From NCBI GenBank assembly GCA_022843045.1, contig JALHOJ010000007.1:16191-80190 (forward strand): a stretch of DNA of 64,000 nucleotides. Reading direction: 5' to 3'. The position numbers were made by a program, and so were the translations under genes. This stretch comes from Phycisphaerales bacterium (GTDB taxonomy: Bacteria > Planctomycetota > Phycisphaerae > Phycisphaerales > UBA1924). Positions 24,867-34,076 of this stretch are shown piece by piece. A model generated the notes under the pieces. That model had not been told where the DNA came from. It did no database searches and worked only from the letters and a program-made list of their open reading frames with translations. How positions within the stretch are numbered: the first letter of the stretch is position 1; every line of letters starts with the position of its first letter.

Positions 24867-27800
24867 TCAGCGGGTCGACAGGCTCAGCGACTCCGACAAG
24901 CCCGGGAAGTTCTCTTCTTCCTTCTCGGACTGGATCAGGATCGTGGGCTTGAGCAGGATCAGCAGCGTGTTCTCTTCGCGAGTCATCACGCGGTTGGTGA
25001 AGAGGCGGTTGAGCACCGGAATCTTGCTCAGAACCGGCACGCCCGACTCGACTTCCTGTTCGGTCGTCAGGCGCTGACCGCCCAGCAGGATCGTGCCCTG
25101 GTCGGGCACGGTCACGGTCGTGGCGACGCGAGTCACCGTGACCTGGGGCAGCTGGATGAACGACTGGGCCGAGGCGGAGTTGACGAGCTGGCCGCCCGCG
25201 ATCGCCGTGACGGGCAACTGCGAGATGGCGTCGACGCGAGTCACGCCGGCGATGATGTTCATCGTGACGTACTTGCGGTCCGCCGCCACCGTGCCGTCCA
25301 CTTCCATGACGACGCCTTCCGCGACGGTCGCGGGAGTCGGGTCAAAGGCAGCGGCCGATTCGCTGGTCACGGGCTCGAGATCGCTCACGAAGGAGACCTG
25401 CGTGATGACGTAGATGTTGGAGATCTGGCCGTTGGTGAAGGTCAGGCGGGGAGCCGTCAGCGACACCGTGCGCCGGTCGGCCTGCGTGGCCTTGATCATG
25501 AAGTCAACCTGAATGTCGTCCAGGAACTGGCCGGCGATGCCCAGCGCGGGAGCAGTCTGGAAGACGTCCTGCGCGAAGTCGGTGCCGATCAACGATTCCG
25601 AGAGGCCAAGGCTGTTCTGGCCCACGCCAATCGGAGACCACGGGTCACCCAAGGGCGTGCGGTTGGTGTTGGCGCCGGTGGCGCCGGCCTGCGGGAACGT
25701 GTCGCGGTAGCGGCCGCTGACGGGATCGAAGAAGTCGCTCGCGCGGGTCGTGGGCCGGGTGCCCCGGGCCTGGCGGACGACGTTGCTGTTGGCGTTCAGA
25801 TAGACGTCCAGGTCGACGCCGATCTGCTCGAAGAAGTCCTGGCTGACCAACAGGAAGCGGGTTTCGACGTTGATCTGCAGCGCGCGATACTCGCGGAGCT
25901 TGCTGAGCAGGCCATGGATGCTGCGGTGGTTGGCGGGCGTGTTGGTGATGATGAGCAGGCCGCTGAGCTGCTGGATGTAGCCGGTGTCGCCGCCATTCTC
26001 GCGCCAGCCGTCGGTATCGACGTTGGTCGTGAGGATGTCGATGATCTCCTGCGTGCGTTCCGCGAGCGTGCGGCGCTCAGGGTCTTCGTCGCCTTCCTGC
26101 TGGAAGGGCGACTGACCGCCGCCGCCGCCACCCTGCTGGCTGGCCTGGAGGGCCTGCTGCAGGTCGAGCTCGGGCGCGTCTGGGTAGTCGGGGACTTCGA
26201 CGATAAGGTCTCGGATATCGTAGATCGCCAGCGTGCGTTGGCGGTTGATCACTTGCTTGCTGGCGATGTTGATCACGCCGTCGGTGATCGTCCAGCCTGC
26301 GCCGCCCTGGCTGTCGCCTGGCGGGCTCACCTTCTCGGTGATGCGGTTGAGGACGGTTTCGAGCGTGACGTTGGTGAGGTTCAGGTTGACCGTCGTGCCG
26401 CGATCGATGCCCTGATCTTCGAGGCTCGTCCAGTCGGTGTCGATGTTGAGCTGGCTGACGGTCTGGATGAAGCCGATCGCCGCTTCCAGAGGCGTTTCTT
26501 CGAACTTGACGGGGATGCGCTTGGTCTGGAGCGTCGCCAGAGCCCGGCGGTTCTCTTCCGCCTCGGCAAACGCCACCGGCGTCCCGCGCGTCGCGGAGAT
26601 CGCGGGCCAGTCGCTGGGGTAGTTCACGATGTCGCCTGGTGCGATCGCCGCCTCGGCGTTGTCAAGGTCCTGGTTGCCATACGACCGAGCCGCGGCCCGG
26701 TTGATGTCGTTGTACCGGCGCCACACGATCGTGTCGCTCAGGACGTCTCGCAGCAAGAGGCCCGTGGGGTTGGTGGGGTCCAGGAACAGAATCTGGCTCT
26801 CGACCACCTGCAGAGCCTCTTCATACTTCTGCTCGATCTGGAGCGAACGAACCCGATCAATGCTCTCGTTGAGCTTGCGGGCCTTGTCCTGGGCCTGTGC
26901 CTGGGCCTGCTCCGCGGCGGTCCGCTTGGCAACGTCGGCCTGCTCCTGGATGTTGCGCGAACGATTCTCGGCTTCCGTGGAATCGATGCGGGCCATCAGC
27001 TCGTCCACGCGGCTGCTGTACCCCTCGACTTCCTCGTTCGTGAAGACCGTCCGGTTGCTTCCGATCCGCACGCGGGCCTGGGCCGCGAGGTCGCGGGCCC
27101 GCTGGGTGTCGCCGCGAGACAGGGCCGATTCGGCCTGGGCGAGGTCGTTGGTGTACTCGGCCTCGGCGCTCTGGCGGGCGATGCGGTTGCTCTGCAGGAC
27201 GTTCTCGAGCAGGTTGCCCTGGGCGGCGTCACTGCCCAAACGCACCTGGGCGTCGCTCATGCGCTGGCGGGCCTGCTGGGCCTGCTCGGGAGTCAGTTGA
27301 TCGTTGAACTGATTGAGCAACTGGCTGTACTTCTGCACCGCCTCGTTGAAGCGGTTCTGGCTGAACGCGAAGTCGGCCTCGGCGAGCAGGCTCTGGGCCT
27401 GCCACTGACGGGCCGCGGCGATCGGGTCGCCGCTGGACTGGGGCTGGGCCACCGTCACGGGCTGCACCTGCTCGAGCATTTCGTTCGCGGGGGCGGGGGC
27501 CGGGGCGGGTTCGGGCTGGGCCTGTTCAACCGGCGCGGAGGCGGGGGCTTCCGTCGCCGGCGCGGGTTCGGGCTGCGGCGCGGGCTCGGGTGCGGGCGTC
27601 GGCGTCGGATTCGTGCGACGCTTCACCACGCCCGGCTGCATCATGCCAGCCATCGCGGTGTTGCTGTCCATCGCGCCGACCAGTTCATTCTGAGCAAAGG
27701 TCAGGCGAGCCTGATCCTCAGCGGACAGCGCCACGCCGCTCCGCATCACATCCTGTACCTTGGCGCGGGCCGAGGCCGAGTGTCCGCCCGCGATGTCCGC

Positions 27801-28310
27801 CAGGGCCTCGGTCAGCTTGGCCGGAATCGAGGGAGCAAGTTCGGCCTGCTTGGCCTGCACCTGCGTCAGCAGTTCGCGAGCGACCGACACCTGGCCGTTG
27901 GTCGCATCCTTGGATTCGATCACTGCGTTGGCCTGCGCCACCGCAAGGCTCAACTCGCCCGTGGTGTTCGCATACTGGGCGGTCTGCAAGCTGGCTTCGA
28001 CGGGCGAAAGCGCACGGAACTTGCGATTGGCGTTGTTGGCCAGAGCCAACGCGCGGGTCTTTTCCGCATCCGTCAGTGCGGTCGAGCTGCTCATCTCCAC
28101 CAGCATCGCGCGGGCCTGCACGATCTTGCCCGAGTCCAGCAGCCGAGCCGCCTCGTCAAGCCGCTCCGCAACCGACATCGCGGCGGTGGGGGCCTCTTGC
28201 GTCTGGGCCATCACGCCCGGCGCGATCAGCGCGACGCTTGCCGCGCCCGCGGCAAACAGCAAAGAACGAACGGATGTGCTGAAAGGTCGGCGAACGCTCG
28301 TGCCACTCAT
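24867..28310 (-). CDS. Secretin (type II/IV-pilus type) with long TPR-like N-terminal extension
   Basis: 1147-residue outer-membrane channel of the GspD/PilQ superfamily. The signal peptide has a hydrophobic run ending VMAQ (about residue 36). Residues about 40-560 are Ala/Gln/Glu-rich with repeated helical units (ADFAFSQNRFNEAVQKYSQLL...) like TPR or coiled coil, split by a Pro/Ala/Glu linker near residue 235-275. A secretin N-domain follows (about 605-700). The C-terminal secretin barrel has the signature VPDQGTILLGGQRL...VPVLSKIPVLNRLF near residue 1070. ATG at 28310 has GGAG 8 nt upstream. No other secretion genes are adjacent, so it stands alone here. The TPR part probably docks inner-membrane or pilus components. 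Confidence 0.93.
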   Translation of the reverse strand: MSGTSVRRPFSTSVRSLLFAAGAASVALIAPGVMAQTQEAPTAAMSVAERLDEAARLLDSGKIVQARAMLVEMSSSTALTDAEKTRALALANNANRKFRALSPVEASLQTAQYANTTGELSLAVAQANAVIESKDATNGQVSVARELLTQVQAKQAELAPSIPAKLTEALADIAGGHSASARAKVQDVMRSGVALSAEDQARLTFAQNELVGAMDSNTAMAGMMQPGVVKRRTNPTPTPAPEPAPQPEPAPATEAPASAPVEQAQPEPAPAPAPANEMLEQVQPVTVAQPQSSGDPIAAARQWQAQSLLAEADFAFSQNRFNEAVQKYSQLLNQFNDQLTPEQAQQARQRMSDAQVRLGSDAAQGNLLENVLQSNRIARQSAEAEYTNDLAQAESALSRGDTQRARDLAAQARVRIGSNRTVFTNEEVEGYSSRVDELMARIDSTEAENRSRNIQEQADVAKRTAAEQAQAQAQDKARKLNESIDRVRSLQIEQKYEEALQVVESQILFLDPTNPTGLLLRDVLSDTIVWRRYNDINRAAARSYGNQDLDNAEAAIAPGDIVNYPSDWPAISATRGTPVAFAEAEENRRALATLQTKRIPVKFEETPLEAAIGFIQTVSQLNIDTDWTSLEDQGIDRGTTVNLNLTNVTLETVLNRITEKVSPPGDSQGGAGWTITDGVINIASKQVINRQRTLAIYDIRDLIVEVPDYPDAPELDLQQALQASQQGGGGGGQSPFQQEGDEDPERRTLAERTQEIIDILTTNVDTDGWRENGGDTGYIQQLSGLLIITNTPANHRSIHGLLSKLREYRALQINVETRFLLVSQDFFEQIGVDLDVYLNANSNVVRQARGTRPTTRASDFFDPVSGRYRDTFPQAGATGANTNRTPLGDPWSPIGVGQNSLGLSESLIGTDFAQDVFQTAPALGIAGQFLDDIQVDFMIKATQADRRTVSLTAPRLTFTNGQISNIYVITQVSFVSDLEPVTSESAAAFDPTPATVAEGVVMEVDGTVAADRKYVTMNIIAGVTRVDAISQLPVTAIAGGQLVNSASAQSFIQLPQVTVTRVATTVTVPDQGTILLGGQRLTTEQEVESGVPVLSKIPVLNRLFTNRVMTREENTLLILLKPTILIQSEKEEENFPGLSESLSLSTR

Positions 28311-28937
28311 GGTGTTGCTCCGAATGAAACGTCAAACAGCTGGACGGTGGTCGGTCGGTTGTGCGTCTACTTGCTAAGGTTGCTTCCCAAGGCTTCTCGC
28401 TGGGCGACGCGTTCGTCACCCAACACCCCTCGTCGCGGTCCTCCCGACCCAATCCCTGGGGCGACAGGATACGGCCATCAACGGACGTGGGCGACGGGTG
28501 AAGGCACGAATCTTCCCATGCCTTCCTGATCCTCCCCCGAGAGTCGCGCCCGACGGTCGACAAGAGGATCAAGCTCTGTTCGTCCGCGAACCACGTGGCG
28601 AACCACATGGCGAACCACATGGCGAACCACATGGATAGAGACGAGGGGCCGAAACGTCGCTCGCTTGGTCTAGGAGTTCGGGGGCGGATCCGATCCGCAA
28701 GCCGCATCTGACTTGCAGGGGTCCGCAGCCAGAGCCAGCCTCACGCAACACTGCCCAGCCGCGCCCCATTGAGGCACAGCCAGTCCGGTCGCATCCCATC
28801 CTCTTGTTCCTCCGGGCCCTCCCGGCGGTTCCGCCCTTTCGATCAAGTCGCGCAGGATTGAGCGCTGATCGCGTGCGGCCCGCTCAATCTACCCGAAAAT
28901 CGCCCCTGATGCAAGCCCGGAAAGCTAAATCGGCGAC
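28311..28937. other. 627-bp gap between the secretin and an unknown protein
   Basis: No convincing gene. It contains the 5' leader of the secretin gene, a four-copy 12-bp repeat (28586-28633), a GGGCCCTCCCGG-rich stretch and a 9-bp-stem inverted repeat (28856-28889). The last is placed to lie downstream of the minus-strand gene that ends at 28938. ORFs crossing this gap lack RBS and family resemblance. Confidence 0.6.
28586..28633. repeat. Four tandem copies of a 12-bp repeat
   Basis: GCGAACCACGTG is followed by three copies of GCGAACCACATG. Each unit contains a CCACrTGG-like palindrome across the junction. The array lies about 280 bp upstream of the secretin start. Period and palindromic centres suit a protein-binding array, but a simple slippage repeat is equally possible. 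Confidence 0.8.
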
Positions 28938-30194
28938 TCACGGTCCATCCAACCAACGCGCAAAATGCACCCGCCCGGGAATGATCCCTGACTTGGACTT
29001 GGAAGCCTTGCCCCCCTCCTTGGCCTTCGCCGGGGTCTTGGTCTTGCCTGGCTTGCCTTCCACAAGTCCAGCATTTTCAAGGATTTGGCCAAGCATAGCG
29101 GGGGTAATGCGATCGATGATCACCAAGCGGGCGTCGGACCAATCGTCCTCCTCGACGCCGCCCTCCCGGGCCGCGTCGCTGAGTTCCTCGATCGCCGTGA
29201 ACGCCACCTGCTCGGCCTGGCGGAAGTTTTCCGCGTCAAAGACCGTCTCGGCGTACCGGGGCGGGGCGTCGTCAAACTCGCACCGAACCAGGGCCCGCCA
29301 ACTGGTGGGGCCTAGTTCGTTCCCCTCATCATCCTTATTGGTGTCCGGATCGACATTGAGCAGCATCCGCCAGCCGTCTACCAGGTCCTCGACGACTTCC
29401 TCGGGGGTCAGGAACTCGGGGTTGTTGGCCGGGGCGGACAGGACCGACCGGTGTTCGTGGGCGGCTGCGTCGACGCCCGCGGTGTGCTCGGTTTGTTCGA
29501 GATCGAACGCGGCGAGCACGCGCTCGACGCGCTCTTTCATCTCTGGCTGGGCCCGGACGGTCACGATTTTGTGCTCATCAACGAAGACGTACAGGAACGG
29601 GTCTTCGCTCATCGCGCCAAAGCCGGCCATGCCGTCTTCGTACAGGAAGTCGTGGAATTCCCGCACGCCGTCGATGAAAACGTCCAGCCCGACCAAGTCG
29701 TACGCGATGTACGGATCGATCTCCCGATACGCGTCTTGCCCCAGCACATCCAAGATGGGATACACCCGGCCTTGGGTCCAGCCCGGCATCGAAGCCGATG
29801 GCGGCGTGTCAAACAGCAAGAACAACGCCCGGCACAGGCTTGGCAGGCGCTCGGCGGAGACGACGATGTCGAACGCGTAGCGATCGGGCCACTCTTCGAG
29901 TTCGCCTGAACCACGCGGCGATGGTCCGTCGTCGGGATCGCCCTTGCGGCTGCGCTTGGGCTTCTCCTCACCAAATTCATCATCCCGCGGCCCGCCCCCC
30001 CCCGGCCCGTCATTGGGACCCCCATCGGCCTGCTCAAAGTGGACCGAGTACCCCTGGCGAGGTACGAGCGGCTGGTCCTTGGCAGCGCCTTCGTCGTCCA
30101 CGGGATACACCCCCAGCGCGAACTGGAAGTCGCCGCCGCCATGGGCGGGCAAAGAAACGCGCTGGATGGAAGGATCAACCTTGATGCGGGGCAC
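28938..30194 (-). CDS. Unknown acidic protein
   Basis: 418 residues from a GTG at 30194, chosen because the conserved-looking sequence begins PRIKVDPSIQRVSLPAHGGG. The upstream in-frame extension overlaps the DinB-like gene and looks like shadow sequence. No signal peptide or membrane helix. Residues about 60-110 are a charged linker (GGPRDDEFGEEKPKRSRKGD). A central region (DRYAFDIVVSAERLPSLCRALFLLFDTP...) and a C-terminal region ending in a Lys-rich tail (PAKAKEGGKASKSKSG) look like separate folded and tail parts. I do not recognise the family. It follows the DinB-like gene by 38 bp on the same strand. No good RBS supports the start. Confidence 0.65.
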   Translation of the reverse strand: MPRIKVDPSIQRVSLPAHGGGDFQFALGVYPVDDEGAAKDQPLVPRQGYSVHFEQADGGPNDGPGGGGPRDDEFGEEKPKRSRKGDPDDGPSPRGSGELEEWPDRYAFDIVVSAERLPSLCRALFLLFDTPPSASMPGWTQGRVYPILDVLGQDAYREIDPYIAYDLVGLDVFIDGVREFHDFLYEDGMAGFGAMSEDPFLYVFVDEHKIVTVRAQPEMKERVERVLAAFDLEQTEHTAGVDAAAHEHRSVLSAPANNPEFLTPEEVVEDLVDGWRMLLNVDPDTNKDDEGNELGPTSWRALVRCEFDDAPPRYAETVFDAENFRQAEQVAFTAIEELSDAAREGGVEEDDWSDARLVIIDRITPAMLGQILENAGLVEGKPGKTKTPAKAKEGGKASKSKSGIIPGRVHFARWLDGP

Positions 30195-30232
30195 GGGCGG
30201 AGGATAGCGAGGTGGGGGGTGGGGCCTCGCCC

Positions 30233-30763
30233 TCACATCGCGCTGGGCAGGCCCACGCAGCGCCGCCAGGTGCTGATCTGGCCCAGGTGCATCATGGGAT
30301 GGCCCAGCAGCAGGAAGTTGATCATGCTGCCGACGAAGGGGAAACGGGCCCGGCGGGATTCGTCGGCGGTGATGGCGACGAGCTGGGCGTCGTGGGCTTG
30401 AGCCATGACTTCGATCGCGAGCTGCGCGCTGCGGTGGTAGTGCTGCCAGACCGTGTCCCACGCGGGGTACTTGGTGCGCTCCGGATCGTGATGGCACGGC
30501 GCGCCGGCCTTGAACAGTTCCTCCCAGCCCTGCGGAGCGCGGATTCCATCCGGCGCGGGCAGGTTCAACGCATCGCACACGCGGGCGTGATACAGCCCAA
30601 GGTGTCCGTACAGGAACAGCGGGTGGTTGCAGTCAATCAGCTTGCCGTCGTGGCCAACGGGCTTGCTGGATGCGATCTTGGCGTCGATGCCTTTGGCGAG
30701 CATTTCGGCGTATCCAAGCGTGAATCGAGCGCCGGAGGCGAGGATGTCTGCGTGCGTGCCCAT
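30233..30763 (-). CDS. DinB-like four-helix protein
   Basis: 176 residues. ATG at 30763 has AAAGGA upstream; a longer frame upstream would run through a GC hairpin repeat and is rejected. The DinB/YfiT superfamily pattern is seen in the His residues of HLGLYH and the C-terminal GHPMMHLGQISTWRR. In these metal-dependent bundles three His bind a divalent metal. Members act as thiol (bacillithiol, mycothiol) S-transferases or have unknown roles; the substrate here is open. It lies between nuoG-like and unknown genes on the minus strand. Confidence 0.8.
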   Translation of the reverse strand: MGTHADILASGARFTLGYAEMLAKGIDAKIASSKPVGHDGKLIDCNHPLFLYGHLGLYHARVCDALNLPAPDGIRAPQGWEELFKAGAPCHHDPERTKYPAWDTVWQHYHRSAQLAIEVMAQAHDAQLVAITADESRRARFPFVGSMINFLLLGHPMMHLGQISTWRRCVGLPSAM

Positions 30764-30829
30764 AGTGGTCCTTTCGGGAAAGGTCGTCAGAAGTCGAATT
30801 GTGCCGCAGGAAGTCGCCCACCCCCGCCT

Positions 30830-30850
30830 CAACCCTTCCCTCGGGGAAGG
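30830..30850. repeat. GC-rich hairpin between nuoG-like and dinB-like genes
   Basis: CCCTTCCC and GGGAAGGG pair around a 3-nt loop. No T-tract follows on either strand, so it is more like a REP hairpin than a terminator. It recalls the repeat embedded in mutS at 7701-7737. Confidence 0.55.
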
Positions 30851-30856
30851 GCTTGG

Positions 30857-32620
30857 TCAGAGCGTCACGACTTCCATGTCCGGCTCGCGGACAGCATTCG
30901 ATGCCGGAACGCTCACGCCGGTCGCAAAGATTGCGAGGGCCGGATTGCTCCGCGCCATCTCCGCTCGGCAGTTTGCCGGGTTGAACAGCTCGGCCCGGGG
31001 CGTTGCGACCTGCACGCTCGCCGCGACCTGGCCGCGGGTGGTTTCCAGTTCCAGCGAAGCGACGTTGTGATCCTGCACGGGCTTGCCCGCCAGTACCGCC
31101 AAAAGGTCGGTGGCAATCTGCCCCTCGCTCTTGGCCATTTCGATCACCGGGATCGCCTGCTCAAAGGCCTGCAACTGGTGCTTCCAGTTCTCAAACGTGC
31201 CGGCCTTCTCGGCGAAGGATGCGCCGGGCAGGACGATGTCCGCGGCGTCCATCGCGTCGCTGGCGAGTGTGTCGATGAGCGTGACAAACTTGCCCGAGAG
31301 CGCCTCGCGTGCGTCACGCGTCAGCCACTCGCTGGGGTAGTTGCCCGTCAGGATCACGCTGCCCACGTCGCTGCTGCCGGTGCCCTTGCCCAGGCGGGCG
31401 AGCACGTCGTTCCATTCCAGGACGGGGCCAAACCCGCCCAGCACGCGTCGCACGCCGCGAGCGTTGGGGGCCTTCTCGGCGCAGATCTTGAACGCGTTCT
31501 TGTCGGTTTCCTTGGCGCCGGTGGGATAGACCTTGTCCTGGCCATGCACGGGCACGGGGCCGACCGCGAGAATCGCGCTGCTGTCCAGAGCCTTGGCGAC
31601 GCGGGCGAGTTGGTACGCCTCTTCGCACGTGAGCATCGGGCTCACCACGACGGCGAGCCGCTTGCCCTGATTCGTACGCGAGCGCACGCCCTCGATGATG
31701 CCGTCATACGCGCGGTTGTAATCAGCCTCAACGAGCGTGCCGTATTGGCGGCGCATCGGGCTGCGCAGGCGGTTCTCGCTGTGCACGAACTTCCAGCCGT
31801 ACCGCACTTCGTCTGTGATCCACCACTTGTTGACCGAGAGGTTCGTGCGCGGCTTGACGCGATAGATCTTGCCCTCGTTGTGATGGATCGAGATGTTGTC
31901 CCCGCTCGCCGTGAGCGGGTCGACGCCCGCCGCTTCCTTCAGGAACCACACACGCTGGGCGAACAAAAAGTCCTTGTCCAGCAGCGCGCCCACGGGGCAC
32001 AGGTCGATCACGTTCGCCGAGAGTTCGTTGTCCAGCGGCACGCCCGGGAAGACGTCGATCTCTTCGCGGTTGCCCCGGCCCGTGACGGTGAGTTCGCTCG
32101 TGCCCGTGACTTCGCGTGTGAAGCGGACGCAGCGGGTGCACATGATGCAGCGATCGCTGTACAGGAACACGTGCGGCCCCACATCCTTCTTGGGCTGCTT
32201 GACCTTCTGCTCCTCGAAGCGCGACACGCCTCGCCCGTACATATAGGAGTAGTCCTGCAGGAAGCACTCGCCAGACTGGTCGCAGACCGGGCAATCCAGC
32301 GGGTGGTTGATGAGCAGGTACTCCATCACCGCCTTCTGATTGGCCACGCTCTTGGGGCTGTCGGTGTAGACGACCATGCCGTCCATCGCTGGCGTCTGGC
32401 AAGTGGGAAAGAGCTTGCCGCCCATGTACGGCGCGAGCTGGCCCGTCTTGGCGTCGGGCGCGAAGGCCTCGCCCAGGCAGATGCGGCACGAAGCCACGAT
32501 GGAAAGCCCGTCGTGGTAGCAATACTGCGGGATTTCGACGGCGTTGGCGTTGGCGACCTGGAGGATCATCTGTCCAGGCGTGAACTCGCACTTCTTCCCG
32601 TTGATGGTGATCGTCGGCAT
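30857..32620 (-). CDS. nuoG: NADH-quinone oxidoreductase subunit G-like iron-sulfur protein, short form
   Basis: 587 residues from ATG at 32620 (MPTITINGK). The N-terminal 2Fe-2S ligands are Cys34, Cys45, Cys48 and Cys74. The His-Cys3 4Fe-4S site is His106, Cys110, Cys113 and Cys119 (HPLDCPVCDQSGEC). A third cluster is Cys158, Cys161, Cys164 and Cys208. The extra N7 cluster of E. coli NuoG is absent, and the molybdopterin-like C-terminal domain is shorter than in the 908-residue E. coli protein. In complex I it carries electrons from NuoE/F towards the membrane arm. No other nuo gene is in the window, so the rest of complex I must be elsewhere, or this serves a related dehydrogenase or hydrogenase. 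Confidence 0.88.
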   Translation of the reverse strand: MPTITINGKKCEFTPGQMILQVANANAVEIPQYCYHDGLSIVASCRICLGEAFAPDAKTGQLAPYMGGKLFPTCQTPAMDGMVVYTDSPKSVANQKAVMEYLLINHPLDCPVCDQSGECFLQDYSYMYGRGVSRFEEQKVKQPKKDVGPHVFLYSDRCIMCTRCVRFTREVTGTSELTVTGRGNREEIDVFPGVPLDNELSANVIDLCPVGALLDKDFLFAQRVWFLKEAAGVDPLTASGDNISIHHNEGKIYRVKPRTNLSVNKWWITDEVRYGWKFVHSENRLRSPMRRQYGTLVEADYNRAYDGIIEGVRSRTNQGKRLAVVVSPMLTCEEAYQLARVAKALDSSAILAVGPVPVHGQDKVYPTGAKETDKNAFKICAEKAPNARGVRRVLGGFGPVLEWNDVLARLGKGTGSSDVGSVILTGNYPSEWLTRDAREALSGKFVTLIDTLASDAMDAADIVLPGASFAEKAGTFENWKHQLQAFEQAIPVIEMAKSEGQIATDLLAVLAGKPVQDHNVASLELETTRGQVAASVQVATPRAELFNPANCRAEMARSNPALAIFATGVSVPASNAVREPDMEVVTL

Positions 32621-32708
32621 AGGCGGGGCGATGGTAGCGCGGGAGAGCCGCCACAACGCCGGCCGGGAGAGGTTTGGATATCCCAACCATCCTGCAACTA
32701 CCGACGCC

Positions 32709-33923
32709 TCACCGCGGCCCGGGCAGCAAGTACGTGATCTGCACCGCCTTCACGGCGGTGGACGAGGCTCCGGCCCAGTCTAGGCAGAAGACGTCCACGT
32801 TGTACTGCGCCGTGGACTGATCCACAACGTGCGCAGGCGAGAGGGTCACAGTGAGCGAGCGTGCCGTCGCCACTGCACCGCTGGTGGTGCCAGTTGCCAA
32901 CTGACTCACGCCGTTCACCGAGAACGTGCCGCGCGTCAGGCGCACGGTGAGATCAGCCGCGACATTGTCGATGTACTGCATCGTGATGCTCGTGATGGTG
33001 ACGCCGTCGGGCAGCATGACCGGCGCATACGCGATCGCCTCGGCCGTGGCACTCGCGAAGCTGAATCGGTCATTGAACAGGCTCACGTTCGCCGCGCTGG
33101 CTCCATCCGCAAGGAATGCAGAGAACGGAATCGTCATCGTGCGGGTCTGGGCCGTCGTGTAGTTGAAGTTGTTCGCCTTCACCACCCCGGTGGCCGCCGC
33201 ATCGCCAAAGACCTGCAGGCGCTCCGAGGCGTTCGGGAAGTTGCCCACGCCCAAGAGCCCAGCGGAGTTCACGATCACGGAGGTGTTGCCGGCGACGACC
33301 AGTTGGAAGCGGCCGTCGCTGCTTGCGACCCGGGCCTCCGCCAGCGAGATGTTGTTCGCCGACCAGCCGTAGTAGGGCGTGCTGTTCGCGCCCGTCGTGT
33401 TCACGTACATCCCGCCCAGCGAGGTCGTGTCGCGGTTGACCGTGAACACCGTGTCGGTGAACGGCGCGGAGCTGGCGTTGATGAATACCGACGTGGTGCC
33501 CGGATCCGTGCGCACGCCGGTGGCGCCCACTGGCGTCCATCGCTCGTTCAGCGACCGAATCGCATACGGCGCGGGATCAATCCGCCGCCGAGGCGACAAC
33601 TGCTCAAACGCGCCGACGCCCGTGGGCCGCACGGCAATGTCCAGCCAGCGCGTCGCACCTGGAAATGTCCCCGCCGCCGCGGCGATGGTCGTGCTGAAGC
33701 GCCCATCCGTCACCTGCGTCGTCGCCTGCGTCGTGATCCCTACCTGCGTCCCGCCCAATTCCGCATCAAAGACGCGGAATTGGAAGTCAAAGAGCCCGTT
33801 GGCATTGCTGCCACCCTGCTCGAGTTCACCCTGATAGCTGAACTGCTGGGCGAGAGCGCTGCGCGGAGTCCCAAACGCCAGCAACATGCCAGCCGAAAAC
33901 AAAACCATCGCGATGCGACGCAT
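32709..33923 (-). CDS. Secreted beta-rich protein
   Basis: 404 residues. ATG at 33923 has GGAGG 6 nt upstream. The signal peptide is MRRIAMVLFSAGMLLAFGTPRSALAQ. Next comes a domain common in planctomycete surface proteins (FSYQGELEQGGSNANGLFDFQFRVFDAELGGTQVG), usually found before tail-fibre-like repeats. The middle shows repeating beta segments and the C-terminus (ITSITMQYIDNVAADLTVRLTRG...) is a jelly-roll-like end. It has no dockerin tail and no catalytic motif. Function is probably at the cell surface or in the matrix. Confidence 0.78.
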   Translation of the reverse strand: MRRIAMVLFSAGMLLAFGTPRSALAQQFSYQGELEQGGSNANGLFDFQFRVFDAELGGTQVGITTQATTQVTDGRFSTTIAAAAGTFPGATRWLDIAVRPTGVGAFEQLSPRRRIDPAPYAIRSLNERWTPVGATGVRTDPGTTSVFINASSAPFTDTVFTVNRDTTSLGGMYVNTTGANSTPYYGWSANNISLAEARVASSDGRFQLVVAGNTSVIVNSAGLLGVGNFPNASERLQVFGDAAATGVVKANNFNYTTAQTRTMTIPFSAFLADGASAANVSLFNDRFSFASATAEAIAYAPVMLPDGVTITSITMQYIDNVAADLTVRLTRGTFSVNGVSQLATGTTSGAVATARSLTVTLSPAHVVDQSTAQYNVDVFCLDWAGASSTAVKAVQITYLLPGPR

Positions 33924-34076
33924 GACAATCCTCCAAGGATGCGAAACAGATTGACCCGATCTCATCTCGGAACGTATCACCCGGGCAGGACACGAAACAT
34001 GCGACTTTCCCCGAATAGGACGTCGATTCGCGTCCAATAAGCCCGAACTGCTCGTCTGCACAGGTTGTTCGAACTT

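Noticed and set aside
25914..28529. 871-codon open frame on the plus strand
   Set aside because: Antisense to the secretin gene, whose family signatures are clear; the translated sequence has no known motif.
28156..28707. Minus-strand frame translating the 12-bp repeats as repeated MWFA
   Set aside because: Overlaps the secretin start in another frame; the repeat makes the pattern and no RBS fits.
30212..32737. 841-codon open frame on the plus strand
   Set aside because: Antisense to the DinB-like and NuoG-like genes, both supported by ligand motifs.
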